Positions 1-9,776 of a DNA stretch of 64,000 nucleotides are shown here, one piece after another. The stretch comes from Gammaproteobacteria bacterium (lineage in GTDB: Bacteria > Pseudomonadota > Gammaproteobacteria > JASBUN01), in NCBI GenBank assembly GCA_030147845.1, contig JASBUN010000036.1, positions 1 to 64,000 of the forward strand, written 5' to 3'. Under the pieces are notes generated by a model. It did no database searches. It saw nothing but the letters and a program-made list of their open reading frames with translations, and had not been told where the DNA came from. Position 1 is the first letter of the stretch, and every line of letters starts with the position of its first letter. The position numbers and the translations under genes are program-made.

Positions 1-1753
1 CGTTGGCTTCGTTCAGCGCTTGTTCGTGTGCCGCCTGCAGTTCGGCATATTGGGCTTCCGCGCGTTCGCGAGCACGTTGCAACTCGGCGGTTTCGCCACC
101 GGCCTGCTCGAGCGCCTCGCGTAATGCTTGTTCATGCTCGATACGCTGGTCGTTCAGCCGTTGTTCCAGCGCGTCCTTATCGGCCTGCAGCGCCGCGAGC
201 GCCTGGTCACGTTCACGCGCCTGTGTTTCGGACTGCTCGCTGGCATCGACCTGATCGAGCAAGCTCGCTTCCAATTGTGCATGCTCGGCCTCCAGCGTGC
301 GTATGCGATCACTGAGTTCCTGTGCGCGTCGATCACCATCATGTTCAAGTTGTTTAATAGCCGCGCGTGCCGATTCGTGAGCGGCCTGTTCTTCACGCAA
401 CTCACCCTGTACCGCTTTTAGCTGATCGCGAAGTTCATTCAGCTTTTCACCCGCGCGCGCTTCGTGGTCGATCAACTCCGCCTTGAGCATCGTCCGAGCG
501 GCCGTCATTTTGTCCAAAGTCGAAGACAATTCGGCCAATCGAACCTGCGCCTGTAACAACTCTTCGGTCGTAGCCGCCGGCGCTTGCCGATCGGGCACAC
601 TCGATGCAGCAGCTTGATCACCCTTTGCATCGGCAGCTGCGCCCTTGAACTCGATAATTGCGGCGCTCGGCTGTCCATCCGGCGACGCGTTCGCGGCGGA
701 AATCAGATCGTCGTGCGCAACAGCGGCCAAACCACCCTTGAGTACTGGTGCATGCAAGCCGCGCTGCGTCAACAGGAAAGCGGCGCCGGAACTGCGCGTT
801 CCGGTGTCACAACAAACGATGAGAGGATGATCCCGCGGCAGCTGTTCGATTGACTCCCGCACCGCCGCCAGCGGTACGTTGATACTTCCCGGAAGATGCG
901 CGTTATGATACTCACCCGGTAACCGCACATCGAGCCAGGCGGCGCCGCGATCGACCATACGACAGGCTTCTTTGTAGGAAACCTGATTGAGCATCGGTTC
1001 ACGCAACAGCGCTTCGAAATCGCTCTTCGCCAACCGCATGAGCGCACCATCCGTGACCATGGTCACTGTGGCATTTCGCTTGCCGCCTGAAACCAGCGAC
1101 TCCTCGCCGAAACTGTCACCGTCCTTCAGTTCAGCGAGCGTTACGGGCTTTGCTTTAGCCGATGGCCGGCGCGAAACCGCCGCTTTTCCCTGCTGAATAA
1201 TGTAGTAGTAGTCACCCTCGTCATCCTGTTCAACCACGACCTGACCGGCACTGACCGCAACCGCCTCCATGCGCATGATCATCTGCTGAATGTTGGTCGC
1301 CGGCAGTTGTAAGAACAACTCGGATTGCAACATGCGTGTCATCCAGTCCTGGTCATCATCGGACTGGATATCGGTCACTTCGTAACTGGCGGACTGATCC
1401 CACGCCAACAGCACGTCGAGCAGACCGCTGTCGATTCGAAGTAGCGTTACGTGGGTGTTTGCGCGCGCGGTGAACTGGCGCGGCTGATGGGCCGCGAGCG
1501 GGTGCAGTGCCTCCTCGCTGCCAGCGCTAACCGTGCCCTTGGCGTCCCGTCCCTGTTGTAGCGACACCTCGCCATCGAGCAGAAAGTAGGTCTGGCCGTC
1601 GCGTTTGCCTTCCTTGAAAACGATTTTGCCGGCACGGAACTCCTCGATGGAGCCCTTCTGCGTGACCTCGTCGAAATGGGCCTTGGACAACCCATTCAAA
1701 GGAACGAGATTTTTCAATAACTTCTTGTCGACTAGGTCAATCGCGGCGCTCAT
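1..1753 (-). CDS. Dual cyclic-nucleotide-binding / rhodanese / coiled-coil protein (3' end off window)
   Basis: This is a partial gene: 584 codons are visible from an ATG at 1753, and the reading frame is still open at the left edge. Residues about 10-115 form a degenerate cyclic-nucleotide-binding fold. Residues about 145-250 form a second one with the phosphate-binding signature FGEESLVSGGKRNATV. Residues about 258-345 are a rhodanese domain with an intact active-site loop CCDTGTR (314-320). From about 385 onward the sequence is rich in Glu, Gln, Ala and Leu and reads as a long coiled coil. I infer a cytoplasmic sensor that couples nucleotide binding to sulfur or persulfide chemistry. No DNA-binding domain is visible. 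The ligand and partner are unknown, and the missing C-terminus could add another domain. Confidence 0.85.
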   Translation of the reverse strand, partial: MSAAIDLVDKKLLKNLVPLNGLSKAHFDEVTQKGSIEEFRAGKIVFKEGKRDGQTYFLLDGEVSLQQGRDAKGTVSAGSEEALHPLAAHQPRQFTARANTHVTLLRIDSGLLDVLLAWDQSASYEVTDIQSDDDQDWMTRMLQSELFLQLPATNIQQMIMRMEAVAVSAGQVVVEQDDEGDYYYIIQQGKAAVSRRPSAKAKPVTLAELKDGDSFGEESLVSGGKRNATVTMVTDGALMRLAKSDFEALLREPMLNQVSYKEACRMVDRGAAWLDVRLPGEYHNAHLPGSINVPLAAVRESIEQLPRDHPLIVCCDTGTRSSGAAFLLTQRGLHAPVLKGGLAAVAHDDLISAANASPDGQPSAAIIEFKGAAADAKGDQAAASSVPDRQAPAATTEELLQAQVRLAELSSTLDKMTAARTMLKAELIDHEARAGEKLNELRDQLKAVQGELREEQAAHESARAAIKQLEHDGDRRAQELSDRIRTLEAEHAQLEASLLDQVDASEQSETQARERDQALAALQADKDALEQRLNDQRIEHEQALREALEQAGGETAELQRARERAEAQYAELQAAHEQALNEAN

Positions 1754-2044
1754 TTACTCAATCCCGGATCATGCGCCTGGGGAAATCTCCCCGGCGCTGG
1801 TCATCGTCGCGGAGACGGTTACCTCTCACGTATAGGGTAACGGCCGCAAGTACAATTTCCTTCACAAAACAGGCGGTAACCCTATTTGTTATAGACGATA
1901 TTCAGTGTCGAATTTGTGGCCAAGTTCACAAGCATCGGTGTATTCGCTCGATTCCGATTAAGGGCTTACAGGCATTGCGCCTTGACCACCTGTTACCTAC
2001 CATAGGCGCCCGGTGCGATACGCACGGCCGAGGATGCCGGACTC
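1754..2044. other. Intergenic region with nested inverted repeats
   Basis: These 291 bases separate the divergent regulator and NTF2-like genes. GGTTACC (1818-1824) is the reverse complement of GGTAACC (1875-1881), and ATAGGGT (1832-1838) is the reverse complement of ACCCTAT (1879-1885). The arms interleave, which would suit an operator. I see no convincing coding sequence here. Confidence 0.35.
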
Positions 2045-2482
2045 ATGAATGCCCCCGCCTACCCCACCCCGGACGACGCCGAAGACGCTTTCTACCGCGC
2101 CTTCGAACTGGCCGCCGTGGACACCATGATGTCCGTTTGGGCCGATGACGATAGGATCGCGTGCATCCATCCCATGGGAAAAATCGTTACCGGGCTCGCG
2201 GCCGTACGAGACAGTTGGGCGCAACTGTTCGACGGCGATCAACGCATGCATTTTAAGATCCAGCATCACCAGCGCCGCGTCGATGACGACTTTGCCGTGC
2301 ATATGCTCACCGAGAATATCTATCTGCCGGGGGATACCCAGCCGCGGCCGCCGATTCTGGCGACGAACATCTATCGCCGCACCGATAACGGTTGGCGCAT
2401 GATCTTGCACCATTCGTCGCCGTCGGTCATCGACGCCGGTGGCCGGCGCCCGGACGATAGCCCCGGCCATCACCTGCACTGA
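2045..2482 (+). CDS. SnoaL/NTF2-like domain protein (DUF4440 type)
   Basis: This gene encodes 145 residues that match the small cone-shaped NTF2/SnoaL fold. An N-terminal helix (DAEDAFYRAFELAAVD) is followed by VWADDDRIACIHPMG, a conserved glycine stretch, and a C-terminal strand ending in WRMILHHSSP. Members of this family are small cytoplasmic proteins that may be isomerases, binding modules or stress proteins, so the substrate cannot be read from sequence. The gene ends 18 bases before the convergent ExoIII gene and stands alone. The last 20 residues (GGRRPDDSPGHHLH) look disordered. Confidence 0.8.
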   Translation: MNAPAYPTPDDAEDAFYRAFELAAVDTMMSVWADDDRIACIHPMGKIVTGLAAVRDSWAQLFDGDQRMHFKIQHHQRRVDDDFAVHMLTENIYLPGDTQPRPPILATNIYRRTDNGWRMILHHSSPSVIDAGGRRPDDSPGHHLH

Positions 2483-2500
2483 TACGATATCCGAACCCGG

Positions 2501-3286
2501 CTAATCGACGCCCGGCAAAGGGTAGTCGTAATCAATCGTGAGCGGGGCGTGATCGGAAAACCAGGCGCCTTTATAGATGGCGGCACGTCGCACGCATTCC
2601 TTTAGCGCAGGCGAAATGATCTGATAATCAATGCGCCAGCCCACATTTTTCTCGCGCGCGCGGCCCCGGTTGGACCACCAGGTGTACTGATCGGGCTCAG
2701 TATTGACTTGGCGAAACGCGTCCACAAACCCTACCGGCCCCAACAATTGATCGAACCACGCGCGCTCCTCGGGCAGAAAACCGGAATTTTTCTGGTTGGA
2801 GCGCCAATTCTTGAGATCGATGGGTTTGTGCGCGATATTCCAATCGCCGCAAAGGACGTATTTGCGCCGCCGCCGGCGTAAGCTGCGCAGGTGCGGCAGC
2901 AGGCGTTCGAGCACACCGAATTTAACCGCTTGGCGTTCGGGGCCGGATGAACCGGACGGCAAATACAAAGACACCACGCTCAACTCACCATAATCGACCT
3001 GCACGTATCGGCCTTCGGCATCGAAGTCCGGCCAACCCAGCCCCATGACCACGTTATCCGGCTGATGGCGGCTGTAGACGGCCACGCCGCTGTACCCGGG
3101 ACGCTGGGCCTCGTGCAAAAAAACATGATAGTTGCGCGGATGAAAGGTGGCCGAATCAAGTTGAAAGGCCTTGGCTTTGAGTTCTTGCAGGCACACCACG
3201 TCGGCGCGTTGACGTTTCATCCATTCGAAGAAACCCTTGCTCGCGGCCGAGCGAATACCGTTCAGGTTAGCGGTGATGATTCTCAT
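2501..3286 (-). CDS. Exodeoxyribonuclease III family protein (ExoIII/Crc lineage)
   Basis: This is an AP endonuclease/3'-5' exonuclease fold of 261 residues. I chose the ATG at 3286 (MRIITANLNG) because it gives the standard family N-terminus; the in-frame ATG at 3346 would add 20 unrelated residues. The metal and catalytic motifs are intact: N in ANLNGIR, E in CLQELK, D and N in CGDWNIAH, and the terminal D-H pair in SDHAPL. A basic stretch (LRRRRRKY) precedes the GDWN motif. Its neighbour pyrE, divergently placed, is also the neighbour of crc in Pseudomonas, and the residue pattern NWRSNQKNSGFLPEERAW resembles Crc. Unlike Crc, the catalytic residues are kept, so I expect an active nuclease in DNA base-excision repair. 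Confidence 0.93.
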   Translation of the reverse strand: MRIITANLNGIRSAASKGFFEWMKRQRADVVCLQELKAKAFQLDSATFHPRNYHVFLHEAQRPGYSGVAVYSRHQPDNVVMGLGWPDFDAEGRYVQVDYGELSVVSLYLPSGSSGPERQAVKFGVLERLLPHLRSLRRRRRKYVLCGDWNIAHKPIDLKNWRSNQKNSGFLPEERAWFDQLLGPVGFVDAFRQVNTEPDQYTWWSNRGRAREKNVGWRIDYQIISPALKECVRRAAIYKGAWFSDHAPLTIDYDYPLPGVD

Positions 3287-3417
3287 GCATTGCCCCGTGT
3301 AACTTGACTCAGGCGGCATGGTACCGGACTCCGGCCCGATCCCCAAAACGCCGAGCCTGGACCCGCCTGGACGGATTCAGTACAGTAAACGGCCCCGACT
3401 GACGGCGAAAGCAGGCC

Positions 3418-4062
3418 ATGCGCGAATATCAACGACAATTTCTCGATTTTGCCATCGACATCGGCGTGTTGCGCTTTGGCGAGTTTGCACTGAAATCCGG
3501 CCGCCGCAGCCCTTATTTCTTCAATAGCGGTCTGTTCAACACCGGCGCCAGCCTGGCGCGTTTAGGGCGCTATTACGCCGAAGCCATTGTCGCCGCGGAC
3601 GTCGACTTCGACATGCTCTTCGGACCCGCTTATAAGGGTATTCCCCTGGCGGCTGCCAGTGCGATTGCGCTCGCCGACCAACACGGCCTCGACCTGCCGT
3701 ATGCATTCAACCGCAAGGAGGCCAAGGATCATGGCGAGGGCGGCACCGTGGTGGGAGCCGCACTGCAAGGCCGCGTGTTAGTCGTCGACGACGTTATCTC
3801 GGCCGGCACATCGGTACGCGAATCGGTCAACATGATCCAAGCGGCCGGGGCTACGCTGGCCGGCGTCGCCATCTCACTCGACCGCCAGGAGCGCGGCCAG
3901 GGTCAGCGCTCGGCGATACAGGAGGTCGAAGCCGATCATGGCGTCAAGGTCGCCAGCATCGTCACGTTGACGGACTTGGTCGAATACTTGGGCGCCAAAC
4001 CGGAGATGGCAGCCGCGCTGGCGGCGATCAACGCTTATCGCGACCAGTACGGCGTCGGTTGA
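3418..4062 (+). CDS. pyrE: Orotate phosphoribosyltransferase
   Basis: PyrE converts orotate and PRPP to orotidine 5'-phosphate in UMP synthesis. The 214-residue length is typical of the enterobacterial-type enzyme. The N-terminus [37 protein letters not shown] and the flexible-loop segment [15 protein letters not shown] are characteristic, and the PRPP-binding motif is [13 protein letters not shown]. The protein is cytoplasmic and acts as a dimer. The gene is divergent from the ExoIII gene, with about 130 bases between their starts. No attenuator leader like that of the enterobacterial rph-pyrE operon is visible upstream. Confidence 0.97.
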   Translation: MREYQRQFLDFAIDIGVLRFGEFALKSGRRSPYFFNSGLFNTGASLARLGRYYAEAIVAADVDFDMLFGPAYKGIPLAAASAIALADQHGLDLPYAFNRKEAKDHGEGGTVVGAALQGRVLVVDDVISAGTSVRESVNMIQAAGATLAGVAISLDRQERGQGQRSAIQEVEADHGVKVASIVTLTDLVEYLGAKPEMAAALAAINAYRDQYGVG

Positions 4063-4172
4063 ACCGGACGCGCGGCGCCGTTGCGCCGGTATGGTGCGCA
4101 CGGGAAACGGCGCGATACGCCACCCACTGTATGCCGAAGGCGCGTTTTTTTGTCCATCGGCGAAGCAAACGT

Positions 4173-4928
4173 TCAACCGATCACTAGCTTGATACCGACC
4201 GCCAGCGTGACCACTTCAAATGCGCGTTTGATCCAGCGGTTGCCTTTGACGATGGACAAGTGCGCACCGATGTAGCCGCCCAACAAAGAGCCGAGCAGCA
4301 GCGTTGGCACCCACGACCAGCGAATCGTACCCAGCAGCCCCAGGGTGACCGCGCCGGCACCGTTCCAGAACAGTCCGACCAGCACCAGTGTATAAGCCAC
4401 CGCGCGTTTGTAATCGAGCCCAAACCAACCGATCAGCCACAACGTCACAAACAGGCCGGTGCCCGAGGTCAGCGAGCCGTTCAGCACACCGATACACAAT
4501 AGCACCACACCGCCGACGACAAGACCGCGCCGGTCGCGGTTGCGGGGCGCGTAATGCTGGCCGAGGTCCGAGCGGAACCAGGAATAGATACCCAGGCTCA
4601 TGGTCAACACACCCAGCGCGATCTCTGCCACGCGATCATCTACGCGCAGCACCAGACTGGCGCCCAATAGCACGCCCGGGAGCCCGGTGAGCAGAATAAA
4701 CGCGGAAAAACGCCGCTCCAGTTGGCCGCTGCGCCAGTGGCGTAACGTCGCGCCCAGGCCCAGCGCAACGCTGGCGACTTTGTGCGTGGCCAGAGCAACG
4801 CCGAACGGCAAACCGAGAAAAATCAACGCTGGAAATTGGATCAAGCCTGCCCCGCCGCCGGAAAATGCGGAAAAAATATTGGCGATCAAGGAGATCAGAA
4901 ATAGAGCGATTTGTGCCGAAATATCCAA
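4173..4928 (-). CDS. TauE/SafE-family membrane permease
   Basis: This gene encodes 251 residues dominated by hydrophobic segments, consistent with about seven or eight transmembrane helices. The N-terminal half contains the family-typical glycine-rich motif SGGGAGLIQFPAL and the segment GVALATHKVASVALGLGATLRHW. The C-terminal repeat has LLGSLLGGYIGAHLSIVKGN. TauE/SafE proteins are proposed exporters of sulfite or sulfonate-related organic anions in the inner membrane, but substrate cannot be assigned here because no sulfur gene is adjacent. It converges with pyrE and diverges from the DUF4124 gene. Confidence 0.88.
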   Translation of the reverse strand: MDISAQIALFLISLIANIFSAFSGGGAGLIQFPALIFLGLPFGVALATHKVASVALGLGATLRHWRSGQLERRFSAFILLTGLPGVLLGASLVLRVDDRVAEIALGVLTMSLGIYSWFRSDLGQHYAPRNRDRRGLVVGGVVLLCIGVLNGSLTSGTGLFVTLWLIGWFGLDYKRAVAYTLVLVGLFWNGAGAVTLGLLGTIRWSWVPTLLLGSLLGGYIGAHLSIVKGNRWIKRAFEVVTLAVGIKLVIG

Positions 4929-5077
4929 TTTGCTACCGTAAGCGCGGTACGGCGCGGTTGCGGGACGCCCGGCGGCGCGGCAGACCGGGTTCGCAGCTTA
5001 ACTTTACCGCCATTGCGCCGATGCACTGTAGAATCAGTAGCGCTGCGCTTGACGCATTTACGTAGGTACCGCAGGCC

Positions 5078-5737
5078 ATGACTCGGCGTATTTCCATATC
5101 CGCATATATCTTGATTTTGTCGTTGGCGGCCGCGCCGCTGTCGAACGCCAACGCGGATAGCAAAAAGTTATACAAATGGATCGATAGCAGTGGCGAGGTC
5201 CATTATACCGACACAGTTCCACCGCAGGCGGCGCCCAAGGGTCGCACCATCTTGAATGGCGAAGGCATCACCGTCGACCGGGTCGATGCAGCCAAAACCC
5301 CCGAAGAGCTCGCCGAACAAGCCCGAATAGCCAAACTACGGGCGGCGCGACAGCGCAAGGCGGCCCAACAAGCCACGCGCGACCGGCTGCTTCTCAACAC
5401 CTACGCCAGCGAGCATGACATCATCAATGCACGCAATAGTCAGCTCAGCGCCATACAGAACCTGATCAGCATAAGCACCGACACCCTGGGCAAACTCAAC
5501 CGTAGACTAACGCATCAATTGAAATCGGCCGCCGATGCCGAGCGCGCCGGGCGCGCGGTGCCTCCCTATCTGGTGCAGCGTATGTCGGACCTGCGCGGAC
5601 AAATCGGGCGCATCGAACGCTACATCAGCGGGAAACGTGCGGAACAAACGGCCATCCGCGCTTCGTATGAGAAGGACCTCCACCGCTTCCGCCAACTCAG
5701 CGCGTCCAAGACCGGCACACCGTCCGATGGCCAATGA
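5078..5737 (+). CDS. DUF4124 domain-containing periplasmic coiled-coil protein
   Basis: This gene encodes 219 residues. Residues 1-26 form a Sec signal peptide (MTRRISISAYILILSLAA, then a likely cut after SNANA). Next comes a DUF4124 module, KLYKWIDSSGEVHYTDTVPP, which is a small beta domain common in exported gammaproteobacterial proteins. The rest, about residues 85-205, is charged and helical with heptad character (SQLSAIQNLISISTDTLGKL, then MSDLRGQIGRIERYISGKR), suggesting a coiled coil. The function is unknown; an envelope location is inferred from the signal peptide. The stop lies 14 bases from the convergent argB stop, and a GACGCC/GGCGTC hairpin (5740-5753) fills that gap. Confidence 0.85.
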   Translation: MTRRISISAYILILSLAAAPLSNANADSKKLYKWIDSSGEVHYTDTVPPQAAPKGRTILNGEGITVDRVDAAKTPEELAEQARIAKLRAARQRKAAQQATRDRLLLNTYASEHDIINARNSQLSAIQNLISISTDTLGKLNRRLTHQLKSAADAERAGRAVPPYLVQRMSDLRGQIGRIERYISGKRAEQTAIRASYEKDLHRFRQLSASKTGTPSDGQ

Positions 5738-5751
5738 GCGACGCCTCGGCG

Positions 5752-6657
<906 letters not shown>

Positions 6658-6778
6658 TCAAACCTAAACGGCCGAACGATTTTGTTCTGTTTGCCGAGTG
6701 CTTGCGGCCAAACCTCTCAACTGCGGCCAGCCGCCTCGGCACCCATGCGCGCAGCCACCGCCTCAGTCCGACAGACGT

Positions 6779-9271
6779 CTAGAACGGCAAATCCAACGTC
6801 GGATCGAGGCCTAGAAGCTGTTGCCGAAACTCGTCTTGGATACGGCGTAGGGCCTCGGCGTCATCCGCCTCAAAACGCAGTACCAGTGACGGCGTGGTGT
6901 TAGAGGCTCTGACCAGTCCCCAACCGTCGGCGAACTCGACCCGCAAGCCGTCCAACGTGATAAGCCGGGCGCCGCCAAAACGGGCGTTCGCCAGCAGACG
7001 TTGCATGAGCCGGAAATGCTCCCCCTCGGCCATCAGCACATTCAACTCGGGGGTGCTGACGCCGTCGGGCAACTGCGCGAATACCGCGGCTGACTTCTGC
7101 CCGTCGGCGGCCAAAATCTCCAATAAACGCGCACATGCATACAGGGCGTCATCAAAACCAAACCAGCGTTCTTTAAAGAAGATATGACCGCTCATTTCTC
7201 CCGCCAACAACGCCCCGGTTTCCTGCATTTTGGCCTTGATGAATGAGTGCCCGGTCTTCCACATCAGCGGCTCGCCGCCGTTTTCACTAATTACACGCTC
7301 GAGGTCGCGTGAACATTTAACATCGAAAATGATCTGGCCGCCCGGGTTGCGCGACAGCACATCCATGGACAGCAGCATAAGCACCCGGTCAGGCCATATA
7401 ATTTTGCCGTCCGAGTCGACCACGCCAAGGCGGTCACCATCGCCGTCAAAGGCAACGCCGACATCGGCCTGATGCTCGGTCACCGCGCGCGTCAGCGCCA
7501 CCAAATTCTCCGGCTTACCCGGATCAGGATGGTGATTAGGGAAGTGACCGTCGATTTCGCAATATAACTCGATCACTTCGCAACCCAGTGCACGTAACAG
7601 CTGCGGCGCAATCTCGCCGGTAACACCATTGCCGCAATCGACCACCACCTTAACCGGCCGCGCCAAGCGCACGTCGCTGGTGATGCGATCGACATAGCTC
7701 GGCACGACGTCGAGCGTTTGCACTTTACCGTCACCGCTGAGCAGCGCACCGGTTTCGATGCGCTCGCGCAACACCTGAATGCTATCGCCGTGCAGCGTTT
7801 CACCACGCAGCATGATCTTGAAGCCATTGTAGTCCGGCGGATTGTGACTACCGGTGACCATGACACCCGAGCCGCTGCCGAGATACTGCGTAGCGAAGTA
7901 CAACACCGGTGTCGGCACGCGCCCGACATCGATGACTTCACGCCCCGAGGCCATCAGACCTTTGACCATGGCGGCGCTGAGTTCCGGCCCGGAAAGCCGG
8001 CCATCGCGCGCAACGATGACCTTCTGCTGGCCGCGCTCATGCGCCTCGCTGCCGATGGCTTGGCCAATTTTGCCGGTGATATCGGCGCTAAGGCTTTCGC
8101 CGATGATGCCGCGGATATCGTAGGCACGGAAGATATGGGCCGGTAACGGCACGGCGGCAGCAACCACTTCTTCGCCCGCACCGAGGTCGTCAAACAGCGC
8201 CTTTTCGGCCGGATTCGGCGCTTTTGCCGCCAATGCGAAGCCGCGTTCGCGCGCCAGATGCTGAAGCTGCTCAATCGTGCCGCGGCAATTGCGCAAACGA
8301 CAGGGATAACGCGGCGCGAGCGTACCGTCACCAATGTCGCGGACCAATTTAATGACCGTCACCTGATCCAGCTGCAATGCCCGGAAAAGCAACCGGTACA
8401 ACACCAGCAGCAACAGCGCCAGCGCGACGAAAGCCGCGCCGAAGCCGCCCCAATAGAGCAAGGTACTCTCGCCGCCCATCGCGGTCGCCGCCGGCGGCCA
8501 GTAGGCCAGCTGCCAACGAGTGTCCTTGATGTCCACCACCTTGGCCGGCGACTTCCGATCCGACGGCCGGCTACCCAAAGCGGCCAAGGTCAACGTCTTG
8601 TGCCCCTCCACCGGCTGCAGCACTTCGACGAAGCCGCCGTTGACCGGCAGCTTGTTGACCACCTGCTGCAAAATCGACACCGGCAGCGTAACCAGCAAAT
8701 TGCCCACCTTGGTGCCGTCCGCCGCGGTAATGCTATGCACCAAATCCAGATGCTGCTCGGGCGTGCCGAAGCTGTGCACCTCCGCCGGCGGCGTACGCGT
8801 CGAGGTTTCGGCCTGGTGCAGCAAGTCCAGGCAAGCGTAACTAAGCGGTGGTGTGGTCGTGGTGTTGGGCGTGTCGACGCCGATCGGCAACAATCGGATA
8901 CGCAGCGCCGACGGGAACAAATAGCCCAGCGCCTGTTCCTTGTCGCGCACGGCTTGCGCGTCGCCTGCGCGCAGTAACGCGACGAGGCTGGGGTCCCGCG
9001 CGATGTAAGCCGTGGTTACGCGGTAGTGGCGCATGCTCTCATCGATCTCACCGGCATAGGCACTCGCCATGGTTTGCACTTGCAGGCGCTGGCCTTGCTC
9101 CTCATGGAGCGAAATTTCCTTAGCGGTAAAGAATGCCAGAGCGGCCAAAATCAACGCACTACCGATGAACAGAATAGCCCACACGCGCTCGAGACTGAGC
9201 CGCCCGGCCAGGGGCGACTCGGACGCAACCTGCGACTTGAACGATTTGGAGGATTTGCGGCCCAATTTCAT
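6779..9271 (-). CDS. algC: Membrane-anchored phosphomannomutase/phosphoglucomutase (AlgC type)
   Basis: AlgC interconverts mannose-6-P and mannose-1-P (and glucose phosphates) for exopolysaccharide and LPS precursors. I chose the ATG at 9271 (MKLGRKSSK), giving 830 residues; the longer frame from 9379 would run into dut. Residues about 31-50 and 271-295 are transmembrane helices that flank an exported domain of roughly 220 residues. The mutase domain begins near residue 376 (HIFRAYDIRGIIGE). The phosphoserine loop is GVMVTGSHNPP with the serine near 475, and the metal loop is FDGDGDRLGVVD. A typical mutase is about 460 residues, so the N-terminal half is an addition; long AlgC forms of this kind are annotated in Pseudomonas. 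The extracytoplasmic domain may sense something, but its ligand is unknown. Confidence 0.93.
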   Translation of the reverse strand: MKLGRKSSKSFKSQVASESPLAGRLSLERVWAILFIGSALILAALAFFTAKEISLHEEQGQRLQVQTMASAYAGEIDESMRHYRVTTAYIARDPSLVALLRAGDAQAVRDKEQALGYLFPSALRIRLLPIGVDTPNTTTTPPLSYACLDLLHQAETSTRTPPAEVHSFGTPEQHLDLVHSITAADGTKVGNLLVTLPVSILQQVVNKLPVNGGFVEVLQPVEGHKTLTLAALGSRPSDRKSPAKVVDIKDTRWQLAYWPPAATAMGGESTLLYWGGFGAAFVALALLLLVLYRLLFRALQLDQVTVIKLVRDIGDGTLAPRYPCRLRNCRGTIEQLQHLARERGFALAAKAPNPAEKALFDDLGAGEEVVAAAVPLPAHIFRAYDIRGIIGESLSADITGKIGQAIGSEAHERGQQKVIVARDGRLSGPELSAAMVKGLMASGREVIDVGRVPTPVLYFATQYLGSGSGVMVTGSHNPPDYNGFKIMLRGETLHGDSIQVLRERIETGALLSGDGKVQTLDVVPSYVDRITSDVRLARPVKVVVDCGNGVTGEIAPQLLRALGCEVIELYCEIDGHFPNHHPDPGKPENLVALTRAVTEHQADVGVAFDGDGDRLGVVDSDGKIIWPDRVLMLLSMDVLSRNPGGQIIFDVKCSRDLERVISENGGEPLMWKTGHSFIKAKMQETGALLAGEMSGHIFFKERWFGFDDALYACARLLEILAADGQKSAAVFAQLPDGVSTPELNVLMAEGEHFRLMQRLLANARFGGARLITLDGLRVEFADGWGLVRASNTTPSLVLRFEADDAEALRRIQDEFRQQLLGLDPTLDLPF

Positions 9272-9320
9272 ACTCGCGATTATTTTACTTCCTTGACACC
9301 GATCGCTTCGCCAGCGCCGC

Positions 9321-9776
9321 TCAGTGGCGTCCGGTGTGCCCGAAGCCGCCTTCACCCCGAGCACTGGAATCAAAGTCATCCACTACTTCAAACGCAGCGC
9401 GCACTACCGGGACGAACACCATTTGCGCAACACGCTCACCGACGTCGATGGTAAATGACTCTGTACCGCGATTCCAGCAAGACACAAACAGCTGACCCTG
9501 GTAGTCCGAGTCAATCAAACCAACCAGGTTGCCGAGCACGATGCCGTGTTTGTGGCCAAGGCCGGAGCGTGGCAATAACACGGCCGCCAGGTGCGGGTCG
9601 CCAATGTGGATCGCCACGCCGGTCGGAATGAGTTCGGCTTTTCCCGGCGCCAGCGTCATCGGTTGATCCAAACAGGCGCGCAGATCCATTCCCGCGGCGC
9701 CCTCGGTGGTGTAATTCGGCAACGGGAATTCATGCCCGATGCGCGGATCCAGAATCTTCAGTTGAACTTTCTGCAT
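9321..9776 (-). CDS. dut: dUTP diphosphatase
   Basis: Dut hydrolyses dUTP to dUMP and pyrophosphate, which keeps uracil out of DNA and feeds dTMP synthesis. At 151 residues it is the usual trimeric length. All five family motifs can be followed: [45 protein letters not shown], and the C-terminal arm [12 protein letters not shown] that closes the active site. The gene overlaps the 3' end of coaBC by 47 bases, so the two are translated from one message. algC starts 49 bases downstream of its stop. Confidence 0.97.
   Translation of the reverse strand: MQKVQLKILDPRIGHEFPLPNYTTEGAAGMDLRACLDQPMTLAPGKAELIPTGVAIHIGDPHLAAVLLPRSGLGHKHGIVLGNLVGLIDSDYQGQLFVSCWNRGTESFTIDVGERVAQMVFVPVVRAAFEVVDDFDSSARGEGGFGHTGRH

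Noticed and set aside
4073-4152. Possible terminator after pyrE (CGGCGC/GCGCCG hairpin and a later T-run)
   Set aside because: The hairpin and the T-run are about 55 bases apart and the nearer stem is short, so the call is too weak.
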